From NCBI GenBank assembly GCA_023230505.1, contig JALNXF010000001.1:424797-488796 (forward strand): a stretch of DNA of 64,000 bases, in the 5' to 3' direction. The notes beneath the pieces were generated by a model, which saw only the letters and a list, made by a program, of their open reading frames with translations, did not search any database and had not been told where the DNA came from. Source of the stretch: Candidatus Altimarinota bacterium (GTDB lineage: Bacteria; Patescibacteriota; Gracilibacteria; BD1-5; UBA2023). A program made the translations under genes and the position numbers. Within the stretch, counting starts at the first letter, position 1. Each line of letters begins with the position of its first letter. Positions 12,603 through 22,000 of this stretch are shown here, one piece after another.

Positions 12603-14108
12603 TTAATACATTTCTTTTAGGTTTTCTAGGACTTTTATAAGTTTAGCAAGAGTTTCGTCATTTAATACTTTTTCAGATCTGATAGAATTTAGAATTGTTT
12701 CTTCTTTTTCAAGTTTTGCATATAAATCTTTTTCAAATTGCGCGATTTTAGAAACTTCAATTGAGTCTAGATATCAGTTAGTTGAAGCAAAAACTATACA
12801 AACTTGTTTTTCAGATGCAACTGGAGAATAAATTCATTGTTTTAGAACTTCAACATTTCTTTTACCTCTTTCTAAGTCTTTTCTAGTATCTTCATCAAGA
12901 TCAGATGCAAATTGAGAAAATGCTTCTAATTCTCTATATTGAGCTAGAGATAATTTAAGAGTTCCAGCTACCTTTTTCATGGCTTTAGTTTGAGCATCTC
13001 ATCATACACGAGATACAGATAATCATACATTTATAGCTGGTTTTACTCCGGCATTAAATAGCGAAGTTTCTAAAAATATTTGTCAGTCAGTAATTGATAT
13101 TACATTTGTAGGAATATAAGCTGATACATCTCAGGCTTGAGTTTCGATAATTGGAAGAGCAGTTAGACTTCAAGCACCAAGTGAGTCATTTAATTTTGCA
13201 GATCTCTCAAGAAGTCTTGAGTGAAGGTAAAATACATCTCAAGGATATGCTTCACGTCCTGGTGGCCTTCTAAGAAGCAAACTCATCTCACGATATGCAT
13301 TCGCATGTTTTGTCAGATCATCATAAATAATTAGAGCATGTTCACCATTAAACATAAAATATTCAGCTATCGCACATCCTGAAAAAGGAGCAAGCCATTG
13401 CATAGAAGCAGGAGCTGAAGATCCAGCTGAAACTATAATTGTATAATCCATAGCTCATGCCTTTTTTAGTTCTTCAGCGATTGCAACTACTTTAGAATTT
13501 TTTTGTCAGATAGATACATAAATACATTTAATTCATTTTCATTTTTGATTTAGGATTGTATCAATTGCAATTTGAGTCTTCCCTGTCTGGCGGTCTCAAA
13601 TAATTAATTCTCTTTGTCATCTTCCGATTGGCACTAGCGAGTCAATTGCTTTAAGTCAAGTTTCAAGTGGTTCATGTACGTGTTTACGGCTCATAACTCC
13701 AGTTGCAACGCGTTCTGTTGGATAAAATTCAGTTGCTTTAATTTCTCAAAGTCAATCAATTGGATTACCAAGTGCGTCCACTACTCTTCCAAGTAAATCT
13801 GGTCAAACTGGAACTTCCAAAACTTTTCAAGTTTTTTTAGCTATCATTCATTCCTTAATGGTATTAAACCCTGATAATATTACGACTCATACGAAATTTT
13901 TCTCAAGATTAAGAGCAACTCATGTAGCTCCACTCTCAAATTCCACAAGTTCATTATAAGAAATATCACGAAGTCCTAAAACTTTTGCGATACCATCCCC
14001 AAGGTAAATTACCTCTCAACTATTAACTCTCTCCGGATTAATCTCAGCTGAGTCTAGTTTTAATTGTATTTCCTTGATTATTCCATCAAGTAAATTTGTA
14101 TTTGTCAT
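12603..14108 (-). CDS. atpA: ATP synthase alpha subunit
   Basis: 501 residues, full length. The P-loop is [58 protein letters not shown] and [20 protein letters not shown] match the family throughout, and VGLSVSRVGGDAQ contains the arginine finger region. It is the regulatory nucleotide-binding subunit of F1. Only 12 bases separate it from atpH upstream and atpG downstream. Confidence 0.98.
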
Positions 14109-14120
14109 AATATTTTAAAA

Positions 14121-14468
14121 TTAAATTTTACTTATTTTGTTGTATATATTTTCAAATGATATATCTACCATATCATCTCATAAAAATATTCTTACTCATC
14201 CTTTTAATAAAGAACTTTTCTTGAATGAAGCTTTGCATAGATCAATTTCAACTCAAAAATGTTTCTTATAAAGATTTTTTAGAAAATCTTTGATTTCATC
14301 TATTTTAAGCTCAGGAAAATACTCAATTAAAATCTTTTTTTCGTTATTTAATTCAAAATAAATAACTTCATCTGATTTTTTTCAAATATTTTTTTTCAAA
14401 TCTCTGTACTTTTTAAGTATGGCATATACTTGCTCAAGCTCAGATTTATTGTATTTACTTATATCCAT
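14121..14468 (-). CDS. atpH: ATP synthase delta subunit, short
   Basis: 115 residues, against about 175 in most bacteria. The C-terminal half shows LLKGGVRIFLGDDMVDISFE, equivalent to the GGxxIrxGd.viDgS strand of delta, and a final short helix (NIYNKISKI). The N-terminal six-helix bundle that binds the alpha crown appears reduced to a few helices. Position between atpF and atpA and the C-terminal motif support the call. In-frame start ATG is preceded by a stop at close range, so the shortness is not a start-choice artefact. Confidence 0.8.
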
Positions 14469-14490
14469 TTTTGTGTTAATTAAATACAAA

Positions 14491-14967
14491 TTAAATTATT
14501 TCTTCTCAAGCATTTTTCTTAATAAAAGAAACATTAGCTTCACTTTGTTTAAATAATTTCTCATTTAAAAGAAGAGCAACTTCAAGTATTTTTTCTTTCA
14601 TTGTAGAATTCATTGCTTTTCTTTCATTGTCTATATCAAGCATTGCTTTTGTCTTTATTCTTTCACTTTCTTCTTTTGCCTCATTTATAATTGCTAAAGT
14701 CTCTTCTTTAGCCAAAGTCTCTCATTGAGATTTTATAAAAGAAGCTTCTTTTTTCGCATCATCAATAATAGTTTTTGCCTCTTTTTTCGCATTTTCTTTA
14801 ATTTCATGCAATTTCAAATGAGCTTCCTCAAGTTCTTTTCTCTTGATTTCTTCATTATGTAAATACACTAAATAAGGCTTAAATAAGAACTTATTTAACA
14901 TAAAAATTATAACTACAATATTTACAAATTGTATAATAAAAGATCAAAGATTTACAAATGAGTCCAT
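14491..14967 (-). CDS. atpF: ATP synthase b subunit
   Basis: 158 residues. One N-terminal membrane helix (about 8-30, IIQFVNIVVIIFMLNKFLFK) is followed by a long charged coiled coil rich in A, E and K (for example EAHLKLHEIKENAKKEAK), the peripheral stalk. The order and size are normal for AtpF. A 160-base gap containing stable hairpins separates it from atpE upstream. Confidence 0.95.
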
Positions 14968-15029
14968 AAAAAGATTTTAAAGTTATAAAAGTTTTCTCAA
15001 AATTTCTCTAAAAGTTTTAAAAAATAGTG

Positions 15030-15125
15030 AAGTTTGTATGAAAAGCGAGTACCGGAGCGAGTCGTAGCGAAAGCTACGGTGAGCGAGGAAACAGAGCTTT
15101 GAATGCAAAATTCGCATTTTTTATA
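15030..15125. other. Structured intergenic segment between atpE and atpF
   Basis: This gap inside the atp operon contains a perfect 6-bp stem cgtagc/gctacg with a 4-base loop, flanked by gagcgag and gtgagcgag, and next to the interrupted palindrome aatgcaaaattcgcatt. It is far more GC-rich than its surroundings. It may protect the atpE message end or partly terminate transcription so that the c subunit is made in excess; that role is inferred from position only. Confidence 0.55.
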
Positions 15126-15129
15126 ACTT

Positions 15130-15348
15130 TTACTTAACGAACTTGATCATAATTGCGATTACAAAAGCGAATATTCAAAGTGCTTCAGCAAAGGCGATTG
15201 CTAGGATCATAGTTGTTTTAATATCGTTAGATGCAGAAGGATTTCTTCCGATTGCATTTAAACCACTAAAACCAATAAGACCAATTGCTATTGCAGGTCA
15301 AAAAGCTCATAAACCAAAGGCTAAAGCCATAGAAATATCTGGTGTCAT
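15130..15348 (-). CDS. atpE: ATP synthase c subunit
   Basis: 72 residues, two membrane helices joined by the polar loop GRNPSASND. The second helix carries the ion-binding carboxylate in FAEALGIFAFVIA (Glu about residue 55). The first helix reads IAIGLIGFSGLNAI and lacks the Gln seen in sodium-binding c rings, so proton coupling is more likely (inference). Confidence 0.95.
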
Positions 15349-15414
15349 AATTATTAATTTAAAAAATAAAAAGAAAAAACTTAATTTTTATTAAATTCTT
15401 CACTTCTTACTTTT

Positions 15415-16239
15415 TTAATGGTGGTCTTCTATGGCTTGTTTGAAGTAAATAGAAGAAAGTACAAAAAATACTACAGCTTGAATTAGTGCTACAAATAATT
15501 CAAAAATCCAAAACGGAAGCACGAATAATTCTCAAACATGTAGACCGAGAACATTAATTTGTCCTGTCAAAAATGCTATCATTCAAATTAACACTACTCC
15601 GGCAAATATATTTCAAAATAACCTTAGAGATAGAGATAGAATTTTAACTATTTCTCATACTAAATGTAACCATCCCACAAATACATTTACAGATTTCTCA
15701 AAAACTCCATGACCATGAAAATTAAAGAAATATCATTTTAAATATTTTGGAATTCATCTATGGAAAACCGCTACAAAATGCGACAAAACTATTATTGTAA
15801 GAGAAAGTCCAAAAGTTGTGTTTAGATCACTATTTATAGGTCTCAAATATTCATGCCAACCTGTAAAAGTGATTATCCAATCAAGAAACAGACTGAAAAT
15901 ATTTGAAAGAAGAATGAAAATAAACATTCCTCAAACCAAAAATAAAATCTTTTTCGCAAACTTTTTATTCCCCACAAAATCCGCAGTCATATCATAAAGT
16001 CCGCCCACTATAATCATTCAAGTTGTCTTAAAAAATCATTTCTTACTTTTTAAATTAATTCTAAAAAGAACCAAAACCACAAAAAGCAAAATCATAAAAA
16101 TCCAAGTCGACAAAACGGTATTTGAAATCCCAAAATGCATCCCAAACAAATCAAAAGAAAGCCCATGCAAAAACTCCCCCTGCATAGAAGGAATATGTGG
16201 TCCCACTTCATGTGATACCGTTTCGGCTACCGCTGACAT
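15415..16239 (-). CDS. atpB: ATP synthase a subunit
   Basis: 274 residues, with five to six hydrophobic helices. The essential Arg is in LSLSLRLFGNIFAG, and the last helix region contains ELFVALIQAVVFFVLSSIYF, both family signatures. It forms the ion half-channels. It is the first gene of the operon and is divergent from the KAP ATPase. Its first 80 codons use an unusually G-rich coding strand (C-rich plus strand) compared with the rest. Confidence 0.97.
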
Positions 16240-16402
16240 ACCAAAAACTTAAATAATATAAAAAAGCACCGGCATTATAAAGAATTTTTTAAAAAATCAA
16301 ATTTTTGTGTGAAATTTGTTTTTGGGTGGTGGGAATTTGGAGAAAAGTTTGTATTTGTAGAAAAAAGGATAAAATAAAGTTGTTTAATATTTAATTAAAA
16401 AT

Positions 16403-17680
16403 ATGTTTGAAAATTGATTTATAAAAAATAAAAAACTTCTTGAAGAAAATTCAAGAGTCGAAAACTTAATTGACTTAACTTCTGAAATTGAAAGATTTTC
16501 AATTAAATTAGATAGTGTTGATTTTTCTTCTATGATTTGATTTATTTGAAAATTCTGAATATGAAAGAGTAATTTTTTGAATCAAATTAAGAATAAATAT
16601 TCTGAAAATAGTAAATGGTTTGAATTTGATGCCTGGAAATACCCAGAAAGAGCAAACTTATGGGAAAATTTTGTTTTGGAATTTGCTAGACAAATTAATA
16701 AAGAGATTTTTGATAAAACAATGAAACAAGTTGACTGAACAATTAATGATGATAAAAAAGTATTAATAAATACAATTTGAGATATGCCATGACTATCGGT
16801 CATTAAAAATTTTAATCATTTTATAAAAACAACACCAGCAAAAAGAAATTTTGAAATTGAAAATTTATTAAGTGAATTGATAAATAAAATACAAGAAAAA
16901 AATATTTATATAATTTTAGAGGATATTGACCGTTCATGAGATAATTGACTTTATTTTCTTGAAACATTGAATCATTTTCTAAAAAATAATGAAAAAATGG
17001 TACCAAAAATAGTAGTTATAGTACCAATTTGAAAAGAAAATTATGATAAAGATGATTTAAAAACATCATATTTAAAATCATTAGATTATTTTTATACATT
17101 CTCTTTAAAAGATATAAAATTAGATTTATTAGTAAAAGAATTATTTATTGATGAAATATATAATAATCTTTTTTTAAAATGACAGATAACTTCATTTTTA
17201 GAATGAATTTTTAAAGAATTTCCAGAACAAATAACTATGAGGCTTTTAAAACATATATTAAGAAATGCTAATTCAAATTATATTGCTTTATTAAAAAAAC
17301 AATGAATATGAATTGATTGGAGATTATCCATTTTATTTGAAACAGCCAAATATATACATAATTGAAATAAAAATAATCCTTTATTTATAGATTTTTGGAG
17401 AAGTAACAAATATATTTGATGAAGTGAAAGTATATTTTCTGCATTAATTTGGATTATTATAAAAGAAGCATTTTCTTCTTATTGATGAAGACCACATGAA
17501 TCAATATATGAAAAAAATAATTCTCAAATGATAATAAGAAAAATGGAGGTTAAATATCCATTAAAAATAGAAAATGTTAATTATAAAAATATACAAACCA
17601 AAACGCCAATATTATATCATAATGATAATTATGACACAAATAATAACTATTTTTATATTATAGAGGATTACTTAGATTAA
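16403..17680 (+). CDS. KAP-family P-loop NTPase
   Basis: 425 residues. Walker A is GKFGIGKS (about 49-56), then EFDAWKYPERANLWENFV, the W-x-Y segment typical of KAP NTPases, and Walker B IYIILEDIDRSGD (about 165-177) followed by FLETLNHFLKN. No clear pair of membrane helices is inserted in the domain. Related bacterial KAP ATPases occur in phage-exclusion systems and on mobile regions. It stands alone, divergent from atpB, and its right-hand neighbour is a foreign-looking gene. A defence role is an inference from family and context. Its glycines include many TGA codons, so it is adapted to this host. Confidence 0.8.
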
Positions 17681-17726
17681 GTATCTAAAATTTATTCGTA
17701 AATAAACATGAGATAAATTATTCTGC

Positions 17727-17754
17727 TTGACTTTTCTACAAATCTGATTATAAA
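17727..17754 (+). promoter_or_regulatory. Sigma70-type promoter of the foreign 58-aa gene
   Basis: TTGACT and TATAAA are separated by 16 bases and lie about 40 bases before the start codon. Together with the AAGGAG ribosome site and the terminator beyond, it makes a self-contained unit. Confidence 0.65.
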
Positions 17755-17794
17755 TACCTCACCATTAAACTTTTTATTAAAAAGGAGAAGAGTC

Positions 17795-17971
17795 ATGGGA
17801 CAAACCGCTATACATCTCTCTGAGCCTATTCAGTTATTTCTCGCTCTTATTGTTGGCTTTATATACGCGGCCATCGGCTACTGTGTAGGTGTGGCTGAAG
17901 AGAGAAGACGCCAAAAGAAACTTGACGATGTTGAACCTGTCGAAGAGACGGAACACTTCCTTTCGACATAA
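17795..17971 (+). CDS. Small membrane protein, standard-code and foreign-looking
   Basis: 58 residues: a short polar start, a hydrophobic helix (about 12-33, LFLALIVGFIYAAIGYCVG), then a charged tail (EERRRQKKLDD, EPVEETEH). The family was not recognised. It has a textbook AAGGAG ribosome site seven bases before ATG, whereas native genes lack one. All four glycines are GGN and no TGA occurs. Its base composition is close to half GC, far above its neighbours. It stops at TAA, so it would be translated unchanged here. It has its own promoter and terminator. Recent transfer from a standard-code bacterium is the simplest reading; assembly chimaerism must be excluded. Confidence 0.75.
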   Translation: MGQTAIHLSEPIQLFLALIVGFIYAAIGYCVGVAEERRRQKKLDDVEPVEETEHFLST

Positions 17972-17997
17972 ACATTCGTTGAATTTCAAGAAGTTTT

Positions 17998-18023
17998 AAA
18001 AATCTCCCGGAGGGGGATTTTTA
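17998..18023 (+). terminator. Terminator of the foreign 58-aa gene
   Basis: A-rich arm plus tccc pairs with ggga plus a T-rich arm around a ggag-containing loop, followed by ttttt. It is GC-rich at the core, unlike most native terminators nearby. Confidence 0.65.
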
Positions 18024-18043
18024 AATACTTAAATTTTTTAAAT

Positions 18044-18071
18044 TTGACTTTAAAAGATTATTTTATATACT
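18044..18071 (+). promoter_or_regulatory. Promoter of the Bro-N gene
   Basis: TTGACT and TATACT separated by 16 bases, about 37 bases before the start codon. Confidence 0.5.
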
Positions 18072-18107
18072 TAGTGTATAAGTTAATTAATATTTAATTA
18101 TCATTTT

Positions 18108-18923
18108 ATGATAAATAAAATAATACTTTTTGAATCAAAAAAAATTCGTCGTGCATGGTATAATAATGAATGGTATTTTTCAGTAGTTGATATAGTAGCT
18201 TCTTTGACAGATTCTAGTAATCCAACTGATTATCTAAAAAAACTACGTAAAAGAGATTTAGAGATTTGAAATTACATAGGGACAAATTGTCCCCAGGTAG
18301 AAATGCTTACTGAAACAGGAAAAAATAGAAAGACATTAGCCGGTAATATTGAACAGATTTTTCGTATTATTCAATCTATTCCTAGTCCTAAAGCTGAACC
18401 TTTCAAGAGATGGCTTGCTAGAGTTGGATATGAGAGAATTGAGGAAATAGAAAATCCAGAATTAGCTCAAGAAAGAATGAAAAATCTTTATGAACAAAAA
18501 TGATATAATAAAGATTGGATAGATAAAAGATTACGCGGTGTAGCTATTCGTCAAAATCTTACAGATGAATGGAAAGAAAGATGAATTACAAGTAATACTG
18601 ATTATACTATACTTACATCAGAAATAAGCAAGGCCACATTTGGTATGACTCCAAGTGAATACAAAAAATTTAAAAATATTCCAGAAAAATCAAAATCAAA
18701 TCTAAGAGATAATATGACAGATTTGGAATTAATTTTTACTATGTTATGAGAAAAGGTAACTACAGAAATCTCAAAAATTGAAAAACCTGAAACTTTTAAA
18801 AAAAATCAAAAAGTGGCTAAAAGAGGTGGGAAAGTCGCAGGAAATGCAAGAAAAGAAACTGAAAAAGAGATTTGAAAGAGTGTAATTTCAAAAGAAAATT
18901 ATTTAATAAATTCTAAAAAATAA
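18108..18923 (+). CDS. Bro-N domain protein (DinD-like)
   Basis: 271 residues. The N-terminal Bro-N part reads NEWYFSVVDIVASLTDSSNP and then lists LRKRDLE, and the central part has IQSIPSPKAEPFKRWLARVG followed by the E-R-I-E-E-I-E-N-P-E-L-A block. The C-terminal half contains ATFGMTPSEYKKFK, NLRDNMTDLELIFTMLGE and KRGGKVAGNARKE. All are strongly conserved in a DNA-damage-inducible-D-like family common in bacteria and phages. Function is probably DNA binding in a stress or antirepressor role. Internal TGA codons (for example in LEIGNYIG) show that it is adapted to the local code, unlike the gene before it. Confidence 0.85.
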
Positions 18924-18934
18924 AAGAAGTTCAA

Positions 18935-19047
18935 AATTAAGCCAAAATTAGTTAGTGCATTTTTTGCACAAGCTCAAAATTGGCTTAATTAAAGGAATGT
19001 GCAAAAAATGCACATTGGCTTAAATTCAGTTAGTTCCATTTTGGAAC
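18935..19047. repeat. Cluster of inverted repeats after the Bro-N gene
   Basis: aattaagccaa and ttggcttaatt form an 11-bp inverted repeat. Between and beyond them lie gtgcattttttgcac and its inverse gtgcaaaaaatgcac, a further ttggcttaa, and gttccattttggaac. So three types of palindrome are packed into about 110 bases between convergent genes. It could be a terminator cluster, a set of protein binding sites for the adjacent Bro-N protein, or remnants of a mobile element. Confidence 0.6.
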
Positions 19048-19071
19048 ATATTATTTCTAATAATCCCAACC

Positions 19072-20265
19072 TTAAAATCAATTCAAAGATTTCCTCTCTT
19101 CTCAATACTCTATATTTCAGTTTTTATGAACTATTCCTATGGATTTTACTGTGTCATTATCGTCTTTTTTATAGGCAAATCTATCTAGTGATTTGATAAT
19201 TATTCATGATTCTGAGAGAGAAAAATCTCAGTAATTTGAATGTCAATGAAATATAAGATTAATTCATTTTTGTTTAAGTCCTTTTAATCAATCTTTTAAT
19301 TTTGCTTTAATTCAATCAAGACTTATTTTTGCAAATAAATCTCCAGATAAATAAGAGTCAGACAAAAATAAATATCTATTATCTGTATCCAAAAATACAT
19401 CAATTAACTCACAAAATTCATCTAATTTCTGAGGATTATATCATTTTAATAAAACCTTCTTTAATCAATCTTGAAATATTTGATTTATTTTATCTACTCA
19501 GTATTTAAGAATTAATTCAATCATTCCTGGCATAATATCAGTATGAACAAAAAGAATATCATCTATTTGCTCTACAACTTTCATATTACAAATTATTTCT
19601 AACAATTCTCTTCATTTTTCGCTATTTTTCATATTAGTAAGAATTTGAGTTCTATCTAATTTATTTGGTGGATTATAAGATGAGTTAGTCATAGAGTAGA
19701 TTCTTTCTAAATTTTTTATCTGTTTTTCTTTCTCATCTTCATTTACAAATTCAATTAATTCCTGAATTCACTTAGTTTGATGTCAATAATCAACATAACT
19801 ACGTCATCCTGGAATATCTCTTCATAATAAAAGTGAGATTAACATATTATCGTGATTTCAGGCTATTATATTAATTGCTCATCAAAGCAATTTTGCTTGT
19901 TTATTTAATTCGTTAATTTTGGTTAAAATCTCAAATCAAGAAGCGTGTCTATCCCCTATTATATCTCATAAAAAAAATAATTGAGTATCGCCTCAAATCC
20001 AATCTACGTTTTTTGAAATAACTCAAAGAGTGCTTAAATTTCAATACAAAGCGTTAATATTTCAATGTAAATCTCACACTGCCATTACCTCAGTTGGTCT
20101 TAAAATTTCATTAATTTCTAATAATTTTTTATTTCTTCTAGGATTATTTTGTCATAATAATTCACTTGTCTTATCTTTAGATTTCTTTGTTATAGTGCCA
20201 AGTGGATTAGTCAAAATAAGTTGAAAAGGTATATCTATATTATCATTAGGAAAATTTCTTGTCAT
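19072..20265 (-). CDS. Calcineurin-like metallophosphatase
   Basis: 397 residues. All metal-site motifs of the family are present in order: VGDLHGN (about 63-69), FFLGDIIGDRH, AGNHDN, ILFVHTDI and IFHGHSNYGD. Compared with bacterial PrpE/ApaH-type phosphatases it carries a roughly 150-residue insertion between GNHD and the first His motif. The substrate is unknown; phosphoproteins or dinucleotides are possible. It is convergent with the Bro-N gene and separated from it by palindromes. Confidence 0.8.
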
Positions 20266-20406
20266 ATTTTATAAAATAAGTTTAATATAAATTGAGTATA
20301 TTTTATTTTTCTAAAATGCAAATTTTATTGAAACATATTAAATTAAAACAAATTTGTACAAAAAATACATAAATTTTAAATAAAATTAATAAAATCAAAT
20401 TTTTAT

Positions 20407-20434
20407 TTGACTATAAAATCATTTTATATACAAT
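20407..20434 (+). promoter_or_regulatory. Promoter of the rpsT-infC-rpmI-rplT cluster
   Basis: TTGACT and TACAAT separated by 16 bases. A leader of about 65 bases follows before the rpsT start. Confidence 0.5.
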
Positions 20435-20445
20435 GCGAGCACTTT

Positions 20446-20470
20446 AAAAATGTCTTAGTGGCATTTTTTC
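20446..20470 (+). promoter_or_regulatory. Leader hairpin with T tract (possible attenuator)
   Basis: aaaatgtc pairs with ggcatttt (8 bp with one G-U type pair, 5-base loop) and is followed by a T run, all between promoter and rpsT start. It looks like an intrinsic terminator placed inside the leader, as in ribosomal-protein attenuation. Confidence 0.5.
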
Positions 20471-20499
20471 TTTAACTATTATAAATAATTACATTAATA

Positions 20500-20772
20500 A
20501 TGCCAAATACTACATCAGCTAAAAAAGCTCTAAAACAAAGTATTACAAAGAAATCTAGAAATAAACATTTCAGTTCTTTATATAAAGAAAATATTAAAAG
20601 TCTTGAAAGAGCTATAAAAAGCAATTCAGTTGAAGAAGCAAACTCTTTATTATCTAAAGTTTATTCTTCTATTGATAAATTAGTGAAAAAGAATATAATT
20701 CACAAAAACAATTGATCTAGAAAGAAATCAAAATTTGCAAAGTTTGCAAAATCTTTATCTTTAAAATCATAA
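20500..20772 (+). CDS. rpsT: 30S ribosomal protein S20
   Basis: 90 residues, basic and helical. The start MPNTTSAKKALKQSITKKSR and a later A-x-S-x-x-x-K-L-V-K-K segment (SSIDKLVKKNIIHKNNGSRK) match S20. A single TGA encodes the Gly after KNN. It binds 16S rRNA in the body of the small subunit. It is followed at three bases by infC, an unusual partner. Confidence 0.93.
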
Positions 20773-20775
20773 TTA

Positions 20776-21291
20776 ATGGGTCAGAAAGACAAGAGAATTA
20801 ATGAAGAAATAAGAAGCTATACAGTAAATGTTATAGGCGTTGATTGAGAAAAATTGTGAGTTATGCCAACTGCTAAAGCATTACAATTAGCTGCAGATGC
20901 AAATGTGGATTTAGTTGAAATAGGAGGAATGAATGAATGAGTTACAATAGCCAAAATAATGGATTACTGAAAATTCTTATTCAAACAACAAAAAAACATA
21001 AGTAAAAGCAAAAGTAATTCTAAAAGAAATGAAATAAAGACATTGAGATTAACATATAAAATGTGAGACCATGACTTGGAAGTTAGAAGAAATCAAGCAA
21101 TTAAATTCGCAAAAGAGGGGCATCCTCTAAAAATCAATTTAATGCTAAGATGAAGAGAAAATCACTTTGAAAAAGCTGCAATTGAAAAAATAGAACAATT
21201 TATAAATTCATTAACTGATATTTATAAATTAGAATGAAAAATAATTAAGACAGGTACAGTATTCAATGTAATGCTAAGTCTGAAAAAATAA
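20776..21291 (+). CDS. infC: Translation initiation factor IF-3
   Basis: 171 residues, two domains joined by a basic linker. INEEIRSYTVNVIGVDGEKL and ADVN-like VDLVEIG belong to the N-terminal domain; KIMDYGKFLF, KTLRLTYKMGDHDLEVRRNQ and VNVMLSLKK belong to the C-terminal domain. It prevents premature subunit joining and checks start codons. The start is ATG; the AUU start of E. coli infC is not used. Confidence 0.96.
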
Positions 21292-21324
21292 TTTAAAAAA
21301 TAATAAAATTTAATTTAATAATTT

Positions 21325-21522
21325 ATGAAAGCAAAAACTCACTCTTGAGCTAAAAAAAGAGTTAAAATTACTGGAACAGGTAAATATGTATTAGCAAAAT
21401 CATGTAAAAGACATCTTTTATCTGATAAATCTAAAAAAGCAAAAGGAAGAGAAAAATATGGTAAAGTTTCTGGAACAGCTAATGTAAGAGAAATGAGACA
21501 AAGCTTACCAAATTGACTTTAA
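21325..21522 (+). CDS. rpmI: 50S ribosomal protein L35
   Basis: 65 residues. It begins MKAKTHSGAKKRVKITGTGK and ends with an L-P-N-like tail, both diagnostic of L35. The Gly in THSGA and the last Gly are TGA. It lies in the conserved infC-rpmI-rplT order. Confidence 0.96.
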
Positions 21523-21531
21523 AATTTAAAT

Positions 21532-21549
21532 TTATCACATAAGTGATAA
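21532..21549 (+). other. Hairpin between rpmI and rplT
   Basis: ttatcac and gtgataa make a 7-bp stem with a four-base loop, without a following T tract. Possible L20 binding or message-stability element; role unknown. Confidence 0.45.
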
Positions 21550-21579
21550 TCTTATTATTTATATTTAATAAAATTAATT

Positions 21580-21924
21580 ATGACAAGAGTAAAAAGAGGT
21601 CTTCAGACCAGAAAAAGACATAAAAATCTTCTAGCACAAGTTAAAGGTTTTAGAATGATGAATGGTAATGTTTTTTCTAGAGCAAAAAATGCACTAGCTA
21701 AATCATGAACTAATGCATATATTGGTAGAAAACTTAAAAAGAGAGACTTTAGAGGTCTTTGGACAATTAGAATCAACAATGCTGCAAGATTACACGGTTT
21801 AAATTATTCTACATTTATAAATCTTTTAACTACAAAAAAAGTAGCATTAAATAGAAAAGTTTTATCAAATCTAGCAATAACTAATCCTGAAGTATTCAAA
21901 AATATTGTTGAATTCGTAAAATAA
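21580..21924 (+). CDS. rplT: 50S ribosomal protein L20
   Basis: 114 residues. MTRVKRGLQTRKRHKNLL and AKSGTNAYIGRKLKKRDFRG, then WTIRINNAARLHGLNYS and a final FKNIVEFVK, match L20 along the whole length. In many bacteria L20 represses its own operon by binding the message; the two hairpins upstream are candidates for such a site. A terminator follows. Confidence 0.96.
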
Positions 21925-21946
21925 TTATATTTAGTAAACTTCAATT

Positions 21947-21981
21947 AAAAAGAATGCTTCTCACATGGAGTATTCTTTTAT
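21947..21981 (+). terminator. Terminator of the rpsT-rplT cluster
   Basis: aaaagaatgcttc and gagtattctttt form a 12-pair stem including G-U pairs with a loop of about seven bases, followed by a T run. Confidence 0.8.
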
Positions 21982-22000
21982 TTTTTAAAAAAATTAAAAT

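Noticed and set aside
18935-19047. CRISPR array
   Set aside because: The repeats are few, inverted rather than direct, and not evenly spaced.
20266-20499. tRNA gene in the gap before rpsT, and in other gaps
   Set aside because: No cloverleaf with acceptor stem and T-arm could be built in any intergenic gap.
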